Below are positions 1 to 8,878 of a stretch of 64,000 bases of DNA, piece by piece. Position numbers and translations under genes: made by a program. The number at the start of each line of letters is the position of its first letter. The stretch's first letter is position 1. The notes beneath the pieces are model-generated. The model made no database searches, was not told the origin of the DNA, and saw only the letters and a program-made list of their open reading frames with translations. This DNA is from Gillisella vitis. GTDB lineage: Bacteria > Pseudomonadota > Alphaproteobacteria > Rhizobiales > Rhizobiaceae. Location: assembly GCF_021559775.1 (NCBI RefSeq), contig NZ_CP056048.1, forward strand, positions 62,001 to 126,000, written 5' to 3'.

Positions 1-1
1 G

Positions 2-1141
2 CTTCTGGCCATTTCAAGCTTCGGCCAAACCTATTTCATTTCGATCTCGGGGGAGCATTTTCGAGACGCTTTTCGTTTAAGCGACGGCGGTTTGGGCACT
101 GTCTATGCAATAGGCACGTTTTTAAGCGCCTTGACACTCACCTGGGCCGGGCGCCTGATCGACTACACAACGGTAAGAGCGTTCAGTTGGGCGGTAGCCG
201 TTCTGCTGGCTTGCGCATGTGGACTGGTGTCGTTCAGCCCCAATGTCTATGTGCTCCTACTTGCGTTCTACCTCCTGCGCCTGGGCGGCCAGGGCCTGAT
301 GGTTCATACGGCGCTGACTGCAACAGCCCGCACGTTTCCAGCAGATGCTGGTAAAGCGCTCGGCATTATCGCTCTGGGCATGTCTGTCGCGCAGGCTACT
401 TTTCCACTGGCCGGAGTGACGATGAACGACACGTTTGGTTGGCGTGCATCCTGGGCTATCAACGCGCTCTTTGTCATCGCCGGTGTCGGCGTAGCACTCG
501 CGGTCTTGCCAAGGGCGGGCGATCGGCCTTTGCGTCAGCGCAGGCCCAAAGGACAGGCCTCAACCCAGCCCAGGCGGACATCCTTGTTGCTCGACCGACG
601 GCTCCTCATGACCCTGCCAGCTGTTCTGGCAAGCCCCTTCATCGTTACAGGCTTCTTCTTCCATCAAGGCCGCCTGGCGGAGCAGAAGCACTGGGACATC
701 ACATGGCTCGCTGCCGGATTTGTGGTCTTTGCCATTGTACAGGCGGTCTCCGTCGTGGTGATTGGTCCCGTCATCGACCGTTTTGGGACGAAGCGAATTC
801 TGCCTTATTTTCTCTTGCCGCAAGCCATTGGAATGCTGGCATTGGGATTGCTTTCATCGTCATGGGTTGCGCTGGTCTATATGGTTCTGATGGGCATATC
901 CTCCGCCTTCGGGTCGACGCTTGCCACCGCGCTTTGGGTCGAGCTTTTTGGAGCCACTGAGTTGGCACGCGTGCGCTCTGCGGTCGAAGCCGGATCTGTT
1001 ATAGCAAGCGGTGCTTCACCTGTGATCATGGGATTGCTGATTGATGCCGGCTTTCCTTTGTCATGGCAGGCGCTGGCGTGCTGTGCATACACAGTGTTGG
1101 CCTCCATTATCGCAATCGGTGTGCAGCGTGTGAAAGTCTGA
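2..1141 (+). CDS. MFS transporter, 5' end outside the window
   Basis: The frame is open from base 2 to the stop at 1141, so the start codon lies upstream and about 379 residues are visible. The visible part has many hydrophobic segments separated by short basic loops (for example RLIDYTT near its start and VIDRFGTKRILPYF in the middle), as in major facilitator permeases. The central loop is basic (PRAGDRPLRQRRPKGQ), as expected between the two six-helix halves. It ends in a short cytoplasmic tail, VQRVKV. The substrate cannot be read from the sequence. It is convergent with the TPR gene downstream, and its upstream context is not visible. The family call is secure; the function is not. Confidence 0.8.
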   Translation, partial: LLAISSFGQTYFISISGEHFRDAFRLSDGGLGTVYAIGTFLSALTLTWAGRLIDYTTVRAFSWAVAVLLACACGLVSFSPNVYVLLLAFYLLRLGGQGLMVHTALTATARTFPADAGKALGIIALGMSVAQATFPLAGVTMNDTFGWRASWAINALFVIAGVGVALAVLPRAGDRPLRQRRPKGQASTQPRRTSLLLDRRLLMTLPAVLASPFIVTGFFFHQGRLAEQKHWDITWLAAGFVVFAIVQAVSVVVIGPVIDRFGTKRILPYFLLPQAIGMLALGLLSSSWVALVYMVLMGISSAFGSTLATALWVELFGATELARVRSAVEAGSVIASGASPVIMGLLIDAGFPLSWQALACCAYTVLASIIAIGVQRVKV

Positions 1142-1302
1142 TCGAACGGGTTTTTATATCGTCGACCACTGCGTCAGCGAAGACCTTGGTGGAGCGCGCC
1201 ATGAGATCGGCATAGTGCAATTACCCCATTGGCAGCATGACTGCTTCCTGCGGTCGATGTGTTTTAGGGTGCTCACACGGCCCTGTTGCCGACATCCCGG
1301 GC

Positions 1303-3087
1303 CTAATGTGCCAGCTCCATCTGATGTTGAATTCTTGAAAAGCGGCTGTCATCCCGAATGGGATCGAAAACGGCATTTGCCAGAAACAGCCCTGGTGTGC
1401 CTCTTCGTGTCACCGCCAGCTCCAAAGCGCTAATGGCTTCATCGCGAGCGCCTAGTCCGAGATGGATCATCGCCTCCGCATGCACAGCTTGGCCTCGCAG
1501 ATTTGGTGACTGCTTCACCCTGGAAAGAAGACGATCCGCCTCTGATCTTTCGCCTGAAAGCCCATAGGCTAGTCCTAGCAGCCCACAGGCCGTGGCATCT
1601 TCGGTCATGATGCGTGAGGCGGCGGTAAATTCTTCGATAGCGCTATCAATCTGACCCATGTTGAGCTTGGCTTCTCCATAGGTAAGCCGTAACTTAACAA
1701 ATCCTGGTTCGGCTTCAAGGGCGTCGCGTGCGACTTTAGCCGCCTCCCTGAAACGGCGGGCTGCATTCAGCGTTAGCGCATAGACATTGGCCACCATCGG
1801 GGAATAAGGATCGAGATTGATCGCTTCCTCCGCTATTTGCAGCGCAGAAACGATCTGTCCACTTTGCAGATATGTCAACGCAAGCAATATGTAGGGCGAA
1901 GGGTCGAGCGGGGTGATGGCAATGGCCTGGCGGCATGCGCCTTCGGTCTGTGGCCAGTCATAGGCGTAGCTCGACGCCCAACCCAAGATCAGCCAGACGT
2001 CGCTGAGGTTGCCATTCAGCGACAAAGCGCTGTGGGCAGAAGCGGCCAGCTTGGGCATCACCCTGGATATCGAGCCCGGCGCAAGTGATAAAAACTGTCC
2101 TAAAGCGCCAATAAGCCTCCGGTGAGACAATTGATCCAAGGGGTCGTCGGAGATGATTTGTTCATAGCGCAAGACGGCGGCGCGCAGCTCGATCAACCGC
2201 TCACGCCGGTTGATGTGGGAACCGCGCAGAAGCTGGTCAAGAAACCGGTTCTCGTTCTCGTCAGAATGGCATGGTATGTTCACCGCCTGACCCAGGATGT
2301 TGCGTGACAGCGAATCTGAAACCATTTCGCCGATGGCATTGGCTATCAAGGTGGGAGAGGGTCTCTCGGAATTTTGTGGGAAAGAAAATGTTTTGCTTCC
2401 CTGAACCAAGCCATCCAGATCGACCATTGTCGTCACGATCCTGATCCATTGCTCATCTGAGCGAATGGCGCAGCGTAACTCCAGCTCTGATCTACTCGCT
2501 CCACCGGGAAGGACCGGGACTATCGAAGAAAGCTTGAAAAGGCTGCTGGCGATCTCTTCGGGTAGCTGTCGCGCCAGACGCTGCTCGTTCTCGCCCGCAT
2601 TGGGTTCGCTGTCCAGATGAATGGCAATCCGGCGCGGAAAATCTTTTATATCCGCCGCGGGTAAGGATGGCTGCGAGGAGAAGATTGGCACGAGTGAGCG
2701 GGGCATGAAGGCCACCCTCACGACATCGAAGCGTCCCTCATGTTCGTAATAGCTTTGCAATCTGTTGCGAAGACGCCAGGCTTCGGTCCGGACACATGTA
2801 TCGATCCGCGGATCGAAATGCTCATCTTTGCCGAATACGTCCTGAGCGATTGCATGTTCGCCAATTGCATTCGCGCGACCCGCGAGCGCCTCCTCGACAA
2901 GATACTGTAGCAACTGTCGGGAGCGCTTTGCCGTTGCGAATGTATTGCCGTTGCAGAGTTGATCCAGCGCCTCGCGTATCTGTCCCGGTGTCGGGCTTGC
3001 CAATTCTGTGTCTGCCGTGCCCACACTTGGCGCAGCGTCATGAGATGATACGCAGATGATCGAAGTCGCACTCGTATTCTTTTCCAC
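1303..3087 (-). CDS. TPR protein with an N-terminal regulator-like domain
   Basis: I place the start at the GTG at 3087 because GGGAGGAG sits just upstream; the same frame is open to 3159 without such a site. The protein is 594 residues. Residues about 30-115 form a helical, basic domain (motifs SRQLLQYLVEEAL and RTEAWRLRNRLQSYY) found at the N-terminus of alphaproteobacterial adenylate-cyclase-like and TPR signalling proteins. The middle part resembles the TolB/FlgO-like region of the same proteins. The last 230 residues hold tandem TPR units (for example DPSPYILLALTYLQSGQ and DPYSPMVANVYALTLNAARR). No catalytic cyclase domain is visible. A role in protein-protein contacts or regulation is inference. 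Confidence 0.7.
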   Translation of the reverse strand: MEKNTSATSIICVSSHDAAPSVGTADTELASPTPGQIREALDQLCNGNTFATAKRSRQLLQYLVEEALAGRANAIGEHAIAQDVFGKDEHFDPRIDTCVRTEAWRLRNRLQSYYEHEGRFDVVRVAFMPRSLVPIFSSQPSLPAADIKDFPRRIAIHLDSEPNAGENEQRLARQLPEEIASSLFKLSSIVPVLPGGASRSELELRCAIRSDEQWIRIVTTMVDLDGLVQGSKTFSFPQNSERPSPTLIANAIGEMVSDSLSRNILGQAVNIPCHSDENENRFLDQLLRGSHINRRERLIELRAAVLRYEQIISDDPLDQLSHRRLIGALGQFLSLAPGSISRVMPKLAASAHSALSLNGNLSDVWLILGWASSYAYDWPQTEGACRQAIAITPLDPSPYILLALTYLQSGQIVSALQIAEEAINLDPYSPMVANVYALTLNAARRFREAAKVARDALEAEPGFVKLRLTYGEAKLNMGQIDSAIEEFTAASRIMTEDATACGLLGLAYGLSGERSEADRLLSRVKQSPNLRGQAVHAEAMIHLGLGARDEAISALELAVTRRGTPGLFLANAVFDPIRDDSRFSRIQHQMELAH

Positions 3088-3488
3088 CCGGTCTCCTCCC
3101 CGTGCTTGTCTGCGAATATACTGCTCCCAATCATTCGATAGGCTGATTAAACCTCCCACGGCCTTTGATGTCGGATGCTACAGACTTTCTGCATTTGGTT
3201 GAAACGCAGAAATTCTCTAAATCTTTGTTTTTATAAATTTCTAGATGGAAAGCCGCGCGCCACTTTTCCTCGAAATGCTCCTGTGGTCCCACTTCAACAT
3301 TTGATTCCGTTTGCTCGCACTCCAGATTGCCACAGTTGGCCTAGCAAATGTCAAGTCCATTCGACGAGAACGACATGATCATCTTTTTGATAATACAGTT
3401 GTCGCCTTGTGGAAAGCCCGGTGGACAGCAAGCACGATTTGTGGATGCCGGTCTATTATTGATGCTGTTAGAAACCCAGGCCCGAATT
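3088..3488. other. Gene-free stretch between TPR and TetR genes
   Basis: About 400 bases with no convincing coding frame. Short open frames here lack ribosome-binding sites and family features. It should contain the promoter of the minus-strand TPR gene, but I see no clear -35/-10 pair. No repeat or hairpin stands out. Confidence 0.4.
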
Positions 3489-4172
3489 TTATCGTCTGAT
3501 TGGATAGAGATAGAGCGGGGGTAGGTTTACGACCTTGGTGTCGCTGTCTTTCGGTCCTATGCCATCGAAGAAGATGCTGACGATGAGGCCGATATGGGCT
3601 GCGAGGATTTCGTCCGAGGGCCGGAAGTTTGCGACGAGGATGTCGAACTGAGTTCCCGGTGCTGTCATGCGCACCAGCAATGTGGCATAGCGTTCAGGAT
3701 CTTCAACGACATAGCCGCGGGTGGCGGCAACTTTCACGATGAGCGAGGCAATGATGCGGATCACGTCAGGCATATCTGACTGGACCTGATCAGACATGGC
3801 TTGCAGTTCGCTGCGCCTGTCAATTTCTGCAATGAGAACTCGGAAATAGGCGGTCAGCTCGGGGGCGGATGCGGCTTTGACGACCTCAAGCAGCACGCTT
3901 GTCAGTTGCTCCAGGGGATCTGCGACGGATCGACTTTCCACAACGCTGCCGAGGTCCAGCGCGAAATCGGAAGCGGCATGTGTCATGACGGCATGAAATA
4001 ATTCAAGCTTGTCGGAAAAATGCGCATAGACAGTCGTCTTTGAAACGCCGGCCTTGGCGGCCACCGCATCCATAGAGGTTCTCTCATATCCATTGGCCAA
4101 AAGTAGATCGACGGCAGCGGCCATGATCAACTCTCGTTTTGATCTAGAATTCTTGTTTCGTGGATGAGGCAT
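3489..4172 (-). CDS. TetR/AcrR-family transcriptional regulator
   Basis: A 227-residue protein with a classic TetR helix-turn-helix at residues about 14-62 (RELIMAAAVDLLLANGYERT, then AGVSKTTVYAHFSDK). The rest is a helical ligand-binding domain with low family-wide conservation. It is transcribed away from the flavin monooxygenase gene at 4401, the usual layout for a local repressor whose effector is a pathway substrate or intermediate. A 22-bp palindrome over the monooxygenase promoter is the obvious candidate operator. Family call is firm; the target is inferred from position. Confidence 0.9.
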   Translation of the reverse strand: MPHPRNKNSRSKRELIMAAAVDLLLANGYERTSMDAVAAKAGVSKTTVYAHFSDKLELFHAVMTHAASDFALDLGSVVESRSVADPLEQLTSVLLEVVKAASAPELTAYFRVLIAEIDRRSELQAMSDQVQSDMPDVIRIIASLIVKVAATRGYVVEDPERYATLLVRMTAPGTQFDILVANFRPSDEILAAHIGLIVSIFFDGIGPKDSDTKVVNLPPLYLYPIRR

Positions 4173-4334
4173 ACCTCAGCTCCTACATGAGCGCAGCAGT
4201 CCATTCAAGGCCCCAAGGGAGGCATGTCACAGGCACGGCGCGTGGTCTCTGTCCAAAAAGAGGGGCAATCAAGGGCTTAGTTTCTTAACCTTCCTTCACA
4301 AAAGCGCAATCTCCGAGGCTTTGAAAAAAATCAA

Positions 4335-4368
4335 TTGACACAACTGTACTGTACCGTTTAGAACAGTA
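4335..4368 (+). promoter_or_regulatory. Promoter of the monooxygenase operon with candidate TetR operator
   Basis: A perfect TTGACA (4335-4340) is followed after 16 bases by TTTAGA (4357-4362), a plausible sigma-70 promoter for the gene at 4401. Over the -10 lies an inverted repeat, TACTGT (4347-4352), 10-base spacer, ACAGTA (4363-4368). Its size fits a TetR-family dimer site and its location fits direct repression. The assignment to the divergent TetR at 4172 is inference. Confidence 0.6.
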
Positions 4369-4400
4369 ACACGTCTTGGAAATATGGAGGTAATTCAAGG

Positions 4401-5807
4401 ATGTCCGCTCTTTCTAGTGACTTGTCGCTTATGCCAGGCCTGCCGCCCGCGCCCAGTGGGCAGCCCGCTCCAGGGATGCCACCCATGCCCGGTTTGCCGC
4501 CCATGTCTGGCCTTCCCCCAATGCCGCCCGCAGTGCCTTCAGCGCCTGTCGAGTCGAAATGGTTGACCGATAAGGGTCGTGATATCCGCGATAAGGCCCG
4601 GGCGCTTATTCCCCTTATTCGGGAGCAGGCGCGCGAAGGCGAGAAGATTGGCGCCTTGACGCCGGATGTTCTCAAGGCGCTCAGCGATATCGGTATCTAC
4701 AAGATGGCCATGCCTGCTGAATGGGGCGGATATGCTCTTGGTGCGCGGGATCTGGTCGAGATTATCGCCACGTTGGGTGAGGCGGATGGATCGGCTGGCT
4801 GGGCTGGTTTCGTCGCCGTTGGAGTGAAGAACCTGCTGGCCCTTGATGGCGAGGTTGTCGGAGAAGTTCTTGAAGATACCCGAGATTGGGCTGGCCCTAC
4901 CGTTGTCGGTGCGTCTGTTTTTGCGACGAAAGTCGGAGAAGGTCGCAAAGTCGAAGGCGGTTGGATGGTCAAGGGTCGCTGGGCTTTCGGTAGCGGATGC
5001 AAGCACGCCAAATGGGCGATGCTGGGCATAGAATATGATCCGAAGGTTGCTGGTGGTACCGGGCGCGGCGTGGTTGTCGTTGACCGTTCGAAATATGAGA
5101 TTTTGGACGACTGGCACGTCATGGGCTTGTCTGGCAGTGCCAGCAACAGCCTTGCCATCAAGGAAGAAGTCTTTGTGCCCGATCGTCGGTTTCTCGATCT
5201 GAGCCAATACCCTCTGCGCTTCCAGCAATTGCATACGCGATACCAGGGCTTTGGATATCAGCAGCGCGGGCTTGCCAATCTGGCGACCGTGTCCTTGTGT
5301 GATATGTCGATTGCGCTCGGTATGGCGCGTGGGGCACTTTCGTGTTTCGCGGAGCAGGCTAAGAAGCGTCCGCCTTTTTCACTTCCGTATCCGACAATCT
5401 CGGACATGGCGTCGGCGCAAGTTGCGGCCGGCAAGGCACTTGCCATGATCAAGGTCGCCCAGGCGACAATCGAGAGCTACGCAGATCAGGTCGATGCCAG
5501 GACAGCGGAGGGCCAAGACTTTACACATGACGAGGACTCAGAGATCAGTTTGACCCTCGCTTACGTTGCAAGCCTTTGCGAAGACGCCATTAACCTGTTG
5601 CAGAAGACGTTGGGTTCATCGACGATGTCGCTCAACAACCCTATCCAACGCTTTGTTCGCGACGTTCGTGTGCTGGCATCCCACGGCGCCGTACGGCTTG
5701 ATCCGCAAGCGGAGGTGAATGGTCGGCGCCTCCTGGGCATCACACCTTTCCCAATGTTTGCCGGTGCCGTGCCAGAACGCGTTAATCTGGAAGGCAAGGG
5801 GTTGTAA
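4401..5807 (+). CDS. Acyl-CoA dehydrogenase-fold flavin-dependent monooxygenase (oxygenase component)
   Basis: A 468-residue protein of the acyl-CoA dehydrogenase fold in its group D monooxygenase branch (HsaA / 4-hydroxyphenylacetate hydroxylase C2 type). These enzymes use reduced flavin supplied by a separate reductase to hydroxylate phenolic rings. Motifs such as MPAEWGGYALGARDLVEI followed by GEADGSAGWAG and later GRWAFGSGCKHAKWAMLG match the N-terminal and middle domains. The partner reductase is at 8318 and an extradiol dioxygenase at 8879. Odd feature: residues about 11-50 are a low-complexity Met/Pro/Gly tract (MPGLPP-type units) ahead of the folded domain. GGAGGT upstream supports the ATG at 4401. 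Substrate unknown; an acyl-CoA dehydrogenase proper is less likely given the neighbours. Confidence 0.8.
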   Translation: MSALSSDLSLMPGLPPAPSGQPAPGMPPMPGLPPMSGLPPMPPAVPSAPVESKWLTDKGRDIRDKARALIPLIREQAREGEKIGALTPDVLKALSDIGIYKMAMPAEWGGYALGARDLVEIIATLGEADGSAGWAGFVAVGVKNLLALDGEVVGEVLEDTRDWAGPTVVGASVFATKVGEGRKVEGGWMVKGRWAFGSGCKHAKWAMLGIEYDPKVAGGTGRGVVVVDRSKYEILDDWHVMGLSGSASNSLAIKEEVFVPDRRFLDLSQYPLRFQQLHTRYQGFGYQQRGLANLATVSLCDMSIALGMARGALSCFAEQAKKRPPFSLPYPTISDMASAQVAAGKALAMIKVAQATIESYADQVDARTAEGQDFTHDEDSEISLTLAYVASLCEDAINLLQKTLGSSTMSLNNPIQRFVRDVRVLASHGAVRLDPQAEVNGRRLLGITPFPMFAGAVPERVNLEGKGL

Positions 5808-5811
5808 GTTT

Positions 5812-6339
5812 ATGAGCGATTTCACGATTATTGACGGTGTCGCCCATATCCACGAGCCTAAGCTTTACGAAACCTGGCTGGACAGGGAGGATTATATTGC
5901 GGCCGTGTCGGCATCGCCGTCACCGGAAGTTGCTGCAAAAAAGCGCCTTCTTGTCGATTTCCAGGTCGACCTCGCCAAGATGGTGCGTGCCAATGCGGTT
6001 GAAGAGAATGTCGTCGATGTCATGACGAAATACGTCGATAACGACTATATTCAACATGATCCGAATGCGAACGGTAATGGACTGGCCAATCTGATTGAAT
6101 ATTTCAAAAAAGTGCCAGTGGGTAGAGGTCCGGCGCCTCCGGTGGTCAGCGTCGTCGTCGAGGGGGAGTTGGGATGCGTGATGATGAAGCATCCGATGCT
6201 TGATCCCACCGCCCCAGGGCAAACCTACGACTGGTATATTCTCACCGTTTTTCGGGTACGGAATGGAAAGCTGCGTGAGCATTGGAGTGCCTTCCAGAAG
6301 ATGGCAGCACCCATGATACCGCAAAAGCCGCCACACTAA
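5812..6339 (+). CDS. SnoaL/NTF2-fold protein
   Basis: 175 residues from the ATG at 5812, four bases after the monooxygenase stop, so almost certainly co-transcribed and perhaps translationally coupled. The segment DNDYIQHDPNANGNGLANLI followed by FRVRNGKLREHWSAFQ is typical of SnoaL-like proteins of the NTF2 fold, which include cyclases, isomerases, dehydratases and small binding proteins. The frame is open upstream to 5719, but that would overlap the monooxygenase. The exact reaction is unknown; its place suggests action on the hydroxylated or ring-opened product. Confidence 0.75.
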   Translation: MSDFTIIDGVAHIHEPKLYETWLDREDYIAAVSASPSPEVAAKKRLLVDFQVDLAKMVRANAVEENVVDVMTKYVDNDYIQHDPNANGNGLANLIEYFKKVPVGRGPAPPVVSVVVEGELGCVMMKHPMLDPTAPGQTYDWYILTVFRVRNGKLREHWSAFQKMAAPMIPQKPPH

Positions 6340-6832
6340 AGTCTGTCAGGTTCATGCTGAGCCAGGCAGCCGTTTGAGCTCTTTGTTAGAGATTGTCTTT
6401 TAGAGAAGACGGTTGCCAGTTTCCCCTGGCAACCTCTGTTGAGTGTTGAGCGTAATAAGACGCGCAAACTCATTTCAGAATGCATAAGCCCTGCATAATT
6501 TGCACCACGGTTTCGATTCCAGCAATTGTGCAGGGCGCGTTCTAGACTGATGAAATCAGCAGGCTCGCATACTCTCGTGAACACATGTCGCGAGTGTGTT
6601 TAATCGACCCCATTTGCGCTACGGCCAATGTCTGTTTGACCTTGAGCCATTCCCACGTCGGCCAATGCCGGCTCGGATGTGCTTGCCGGCTGAGCGGCCC
6701 GATGGGTGGGCGGATAATTTCTTACTGATAGGAAACAGACAGCCGCAATCGTTGACAATAAAACCAGCGCCGAGCCCCGTCTTTGGAGGAGGGATCGCCA
6801 GGCGTCTGCATTTAAAAAGGGGCATATGTTCC
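6340..6832. other. Intergenic stretch with hairpins before the MFS gene
   Basis: About 490 bases without a convincing gene. It starts with AGTCTGTCAGGTTCA (6340-6354), a decayed half of a palindrome found elsewhere in the window. A perfect 9-bp hairpin lies at 6411-6434. A longer imperfect one pairs GCCCTGCA (6488-6495) with TGCAGGGC (6539-6546), with AATT pairing inside. The MFS frame is open back to 6596, but that part has no membrane character and no ribosome site, so I treat it as untranslated. Confidence 0.45.
6411..6434 (+). terminator. Hairpin downstream of the SnoaL gene
   Basis: GGTTGCCAG (6411-6419) and CTGGCAACC (6426-6434) form a perfect 9-bp stem with a 6-base loop. It lies 70 bases after the SnoaL-fold gene, where a terminator or processing site is expected. 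There is no strong T-run after it, so termination is uncertain. Confidence 0.4.
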
Positions 6833-8203
6833 ATGGAACAGGCGCAAATTTCTACTATTTCACCTTTCGAGGGAAATACGCTAAGAGCATATTTCAAAAG
6901 TTTGGTTGGTGCGCCCAGGAAAGCCAGGATGGCTTTGATTGGATGCCTGATCTTGATGGTTATTAGTCCTGCCGGTCTTTCGGCTATGACACCTTTTGTG
7001 ATCGCAGCTTTCTCAGCGGAGACCCATCGTGCTCAGGCCGATGCGCTGCTGATTTTTGTGGCGCTGCCATTGCTGCTCTCCCCCCTGATCCTGCCGCTCG
7101 CCGGCGCATGGGTAGATCGGTGGGGTGCAAGAGCAGTTGCTATTCCCGCAGTCATTTTATACGCCGTGACAACCGCGATGATCCCGCTGGTCAGCGGAAC
7201 GATCTGGATCTTGACCCCCATGATCATCCTGGCCGCATTATTCGGCTTCATGTCCAGCCTTGCCGTGATTTTCAAAATCATCACATGCTGGTTTCCGGAG
7301 CATCGGGGGATCGGATTTGCACTGGTTGGGGTGCTTTCAAGCTTCGCCAATGCGCTCTTTTCTCCCTTGTTCCAGTGGTTGATTTATGGAGCGACGAGCA
7401 GTGATGGGTCGGCTTCGGGCCTCCACCAACTGGGCGGCATCGGTTGGAGCGGTTCCTACTTCGTCGTCGCAGCAACCATCGCCGTGCTTGGCATTCCCTC
7501 AGCGCTCTTTCTCATCTCGGAACCTGCCAAACCGTCTTCTGCCAAGCGCCTGCCCATGCCTGGGTCCCACTTGAATATGGAGAATGCAGCCGGAATACCT
7601 CTCAAGATGGCGATCAGGACCAAGACCTGGATATTCATCACGCTTTTTCTGGCGATCACCGCTGCAGGCCCGATGACTGTCCGACAGAACTCCGTCGATT
7701 TCTTTCAGCAGCGTGGCTTTGATCTGAACGACATCGCATTTTCGCAATCTGTTTTGTTCGTGGCTTCGGTCGTCGGTCTTTTTCTCGGCGGCATGATCCT
7801 TGATCGCAGTCGACGCCCTTGGGTGATCGCACCCCTGCTCGCCATGGTTCCGATCGGCCTAACCATTGCCTATTTCAACCACGGTTCGGTTTTCCTGCTC
7901 TATGTGGCAATGAGCTCTCTCGGATTTGCGACGGGTGCGGAGTCTGCGCTCGGCCCATTCCTGGTTGCCCGTTATTTCGGACCCAAAGCTTTTGCTCAAA
8001 TTCAAGGTTTGACGCTGGCAATCTGCTCACTGTCCTTCGGCTTGACGCCATTCCTTACCAGCGCAATGGCGACTGCAGCTGGAAGCTACTTCGTCCCGTT
8101 TGCCATCCTGACCGGACTGACAATGGTTGCCGTCGCGCTGGGAGCCCTTTTACCCAATTACCCACCAGAATGGCCGACCGGGGCGGAAGTCTCTGGAAAG
8201 TAA
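6833..8203 (+). CDS. MFS transporter
   Basis: 456 residues from the ATG at 6833 (MEQAQISTIS), preceded by AAAAAGGGG. The open frame extends further upstream, but the added 79 residues are not membrane-like. Twelve hydrophobic segments fit the major facilitator superfamily, with the loop motif GAWVDRWGARAVAIPAVIL in the first half and GGMILDRSRRPWVIAPLLA in the second. It lies between the monooxygenase and its reductase, so import of the aromatic substrate or export of a product is likely. The nearest functional analogues would be aromatic-acid or monocarboxylate MFS carriers, but specificity cannot be read. Confidence 0.8.
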   Translation: MEQAQISTISPFEGNTLRAYFKSLVGAPRKARMALIGCLILMVISPAGLSAMTPFVIAAFSAETHRAQADALLIFVALPLLLSPLILPLAGAWVDRWGARAVAIPAVILYAVTTAMIPLVSGTIWILTPMIILAALFGFMSSLAVIFKIITCWFPEHRGIGFALVGVLSSFANALFSPLFQWLIYGATSSDGSASGLHQLGGIGWSGSYFVVAATIAVLGIPSALFLISEPAKPSSAKRLPMPGSHLNMENAAGIPLKMAIRTKTWIFITLFLAITAAGPMTVRQNSVDFFQQRGFDLNDIAFSQSVLFVASVVGLFLGGMILDRSRRPWVIAPLLAMVPIGLTIAYFNHGSVFLLYVAMSSLGFATGAESALGPFLVARYFGPKAFAQIQGLTLAICSLSFGLTPFLTSAMATAAGSYFVPFAILTGLTMVAVALGALLPNYPPEWPTGAEVSGK

Positions 8204-8317
8204 ACCAGGGTCAGGGGAAGGGGTGTGATGATCCGGTATCGCACACAAAAGCCGGATCAGGGCGCGCTCCCGAACAACCCTTCCCATGATTGGCGACACA
8301 ATAACGAGAGGTATCCT

Positions 8318-8836
8318 ATGTTGAACCAAGCACGAGCCTCCGCTGAGCATCTCAGCCCTCACGACCAGGCGGAATTTCGCCGCGCGCTGGGTCACTATCC
8401 TACTGGCGTGTGCATTGTGACTGCGCACCATGACAATAAGCCGATTGGCATGACAATTGGCTCATTCACGTCGGTGTCATTGGACCCACCGCTTGTTGGT
8501 TTCTTACCTGCGCATAGCTCGCAAACCTGGCCGTTGATCGCGAAAGCTGGTGCATTCTGCGTGAATATCCTGGCCGATGATCAATCCGATCTTCCAGGGC
8601 GGTTTGCGAAACGGGATGCCGATCGCTTTCAGGATATTGCGCACAGCCGCTCCAGCCTTGATCTGCCGGTATTCGACGGCGTTGTCGCCTGGATCGACTG
8701 CACCCTGCATAGCGCGCATGAGGCGGGAGATCACCTCTTCGTCATGGGCAATGTGCTCACACTGAGTGTGGTCCGGGACCGCCCGCCCTTGTTGTTCTGC
8801 CGTGGTGCTTTCGGTGGTTTTGTTGCCGGAACCTGA
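8318..8836 (+). CDS. Flavin reductase (partner of the two-component monooxygenase)
   Basis: 172 residues from the ATG at 8318, with GAGAGG just upstream; an in-frame start at 8225 would add a non-conserved leader. It belongs to the HpaC/HsaB flavin reductase-like family: the core ALGHYPTGVCIVTAHHD, GMTIGSFTSVSLDPPLVGF and AGAFCVNILADDQ is the FMN-binding split-barrel pattern. It would reduce FMN or FAD with NAD(P)H and pass it to the oxygenase at 4401. It lies 42 bases ahead of the extradiol dioxygenase. Family assignment is strong; pairing with the 4401 gene follows from proximity. Confidence 0.9.
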   Translation: MLNQARASAEHLSPHDQAEFRRALGHYPTGVCIVTAHHDNKPIGMTIGSFTSVSLDPPLVGFLPAHSSQTWPLIAKAGAFCVNILADDQSDLPGRFAKRDADRFQDIAHSRSSLDLPVFDGVVAWIDCTLHSAHEAGDHLFVMGNVLTLSVVRDRPPLLFCRGAFGGFVAGT

Positions 8837-8878
8837 TGTGAAAAGCCTGGCACTTGATGTGAAATAGAAGGAACGAAA

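Noticed and set aside
4539-5234. A 231-codon minus-strand open frame within the monooxygenase gene
   Set aside because: Fully antisense to a gene with family-wide similarity; no recognisable domain or start signal.
6596-6832. A 79-residue N-terminal extension of the MFS transporter
   Set aside because: Not hydrophobic, no ribosome site, and the normal family start with a ribosome site is at 6833.
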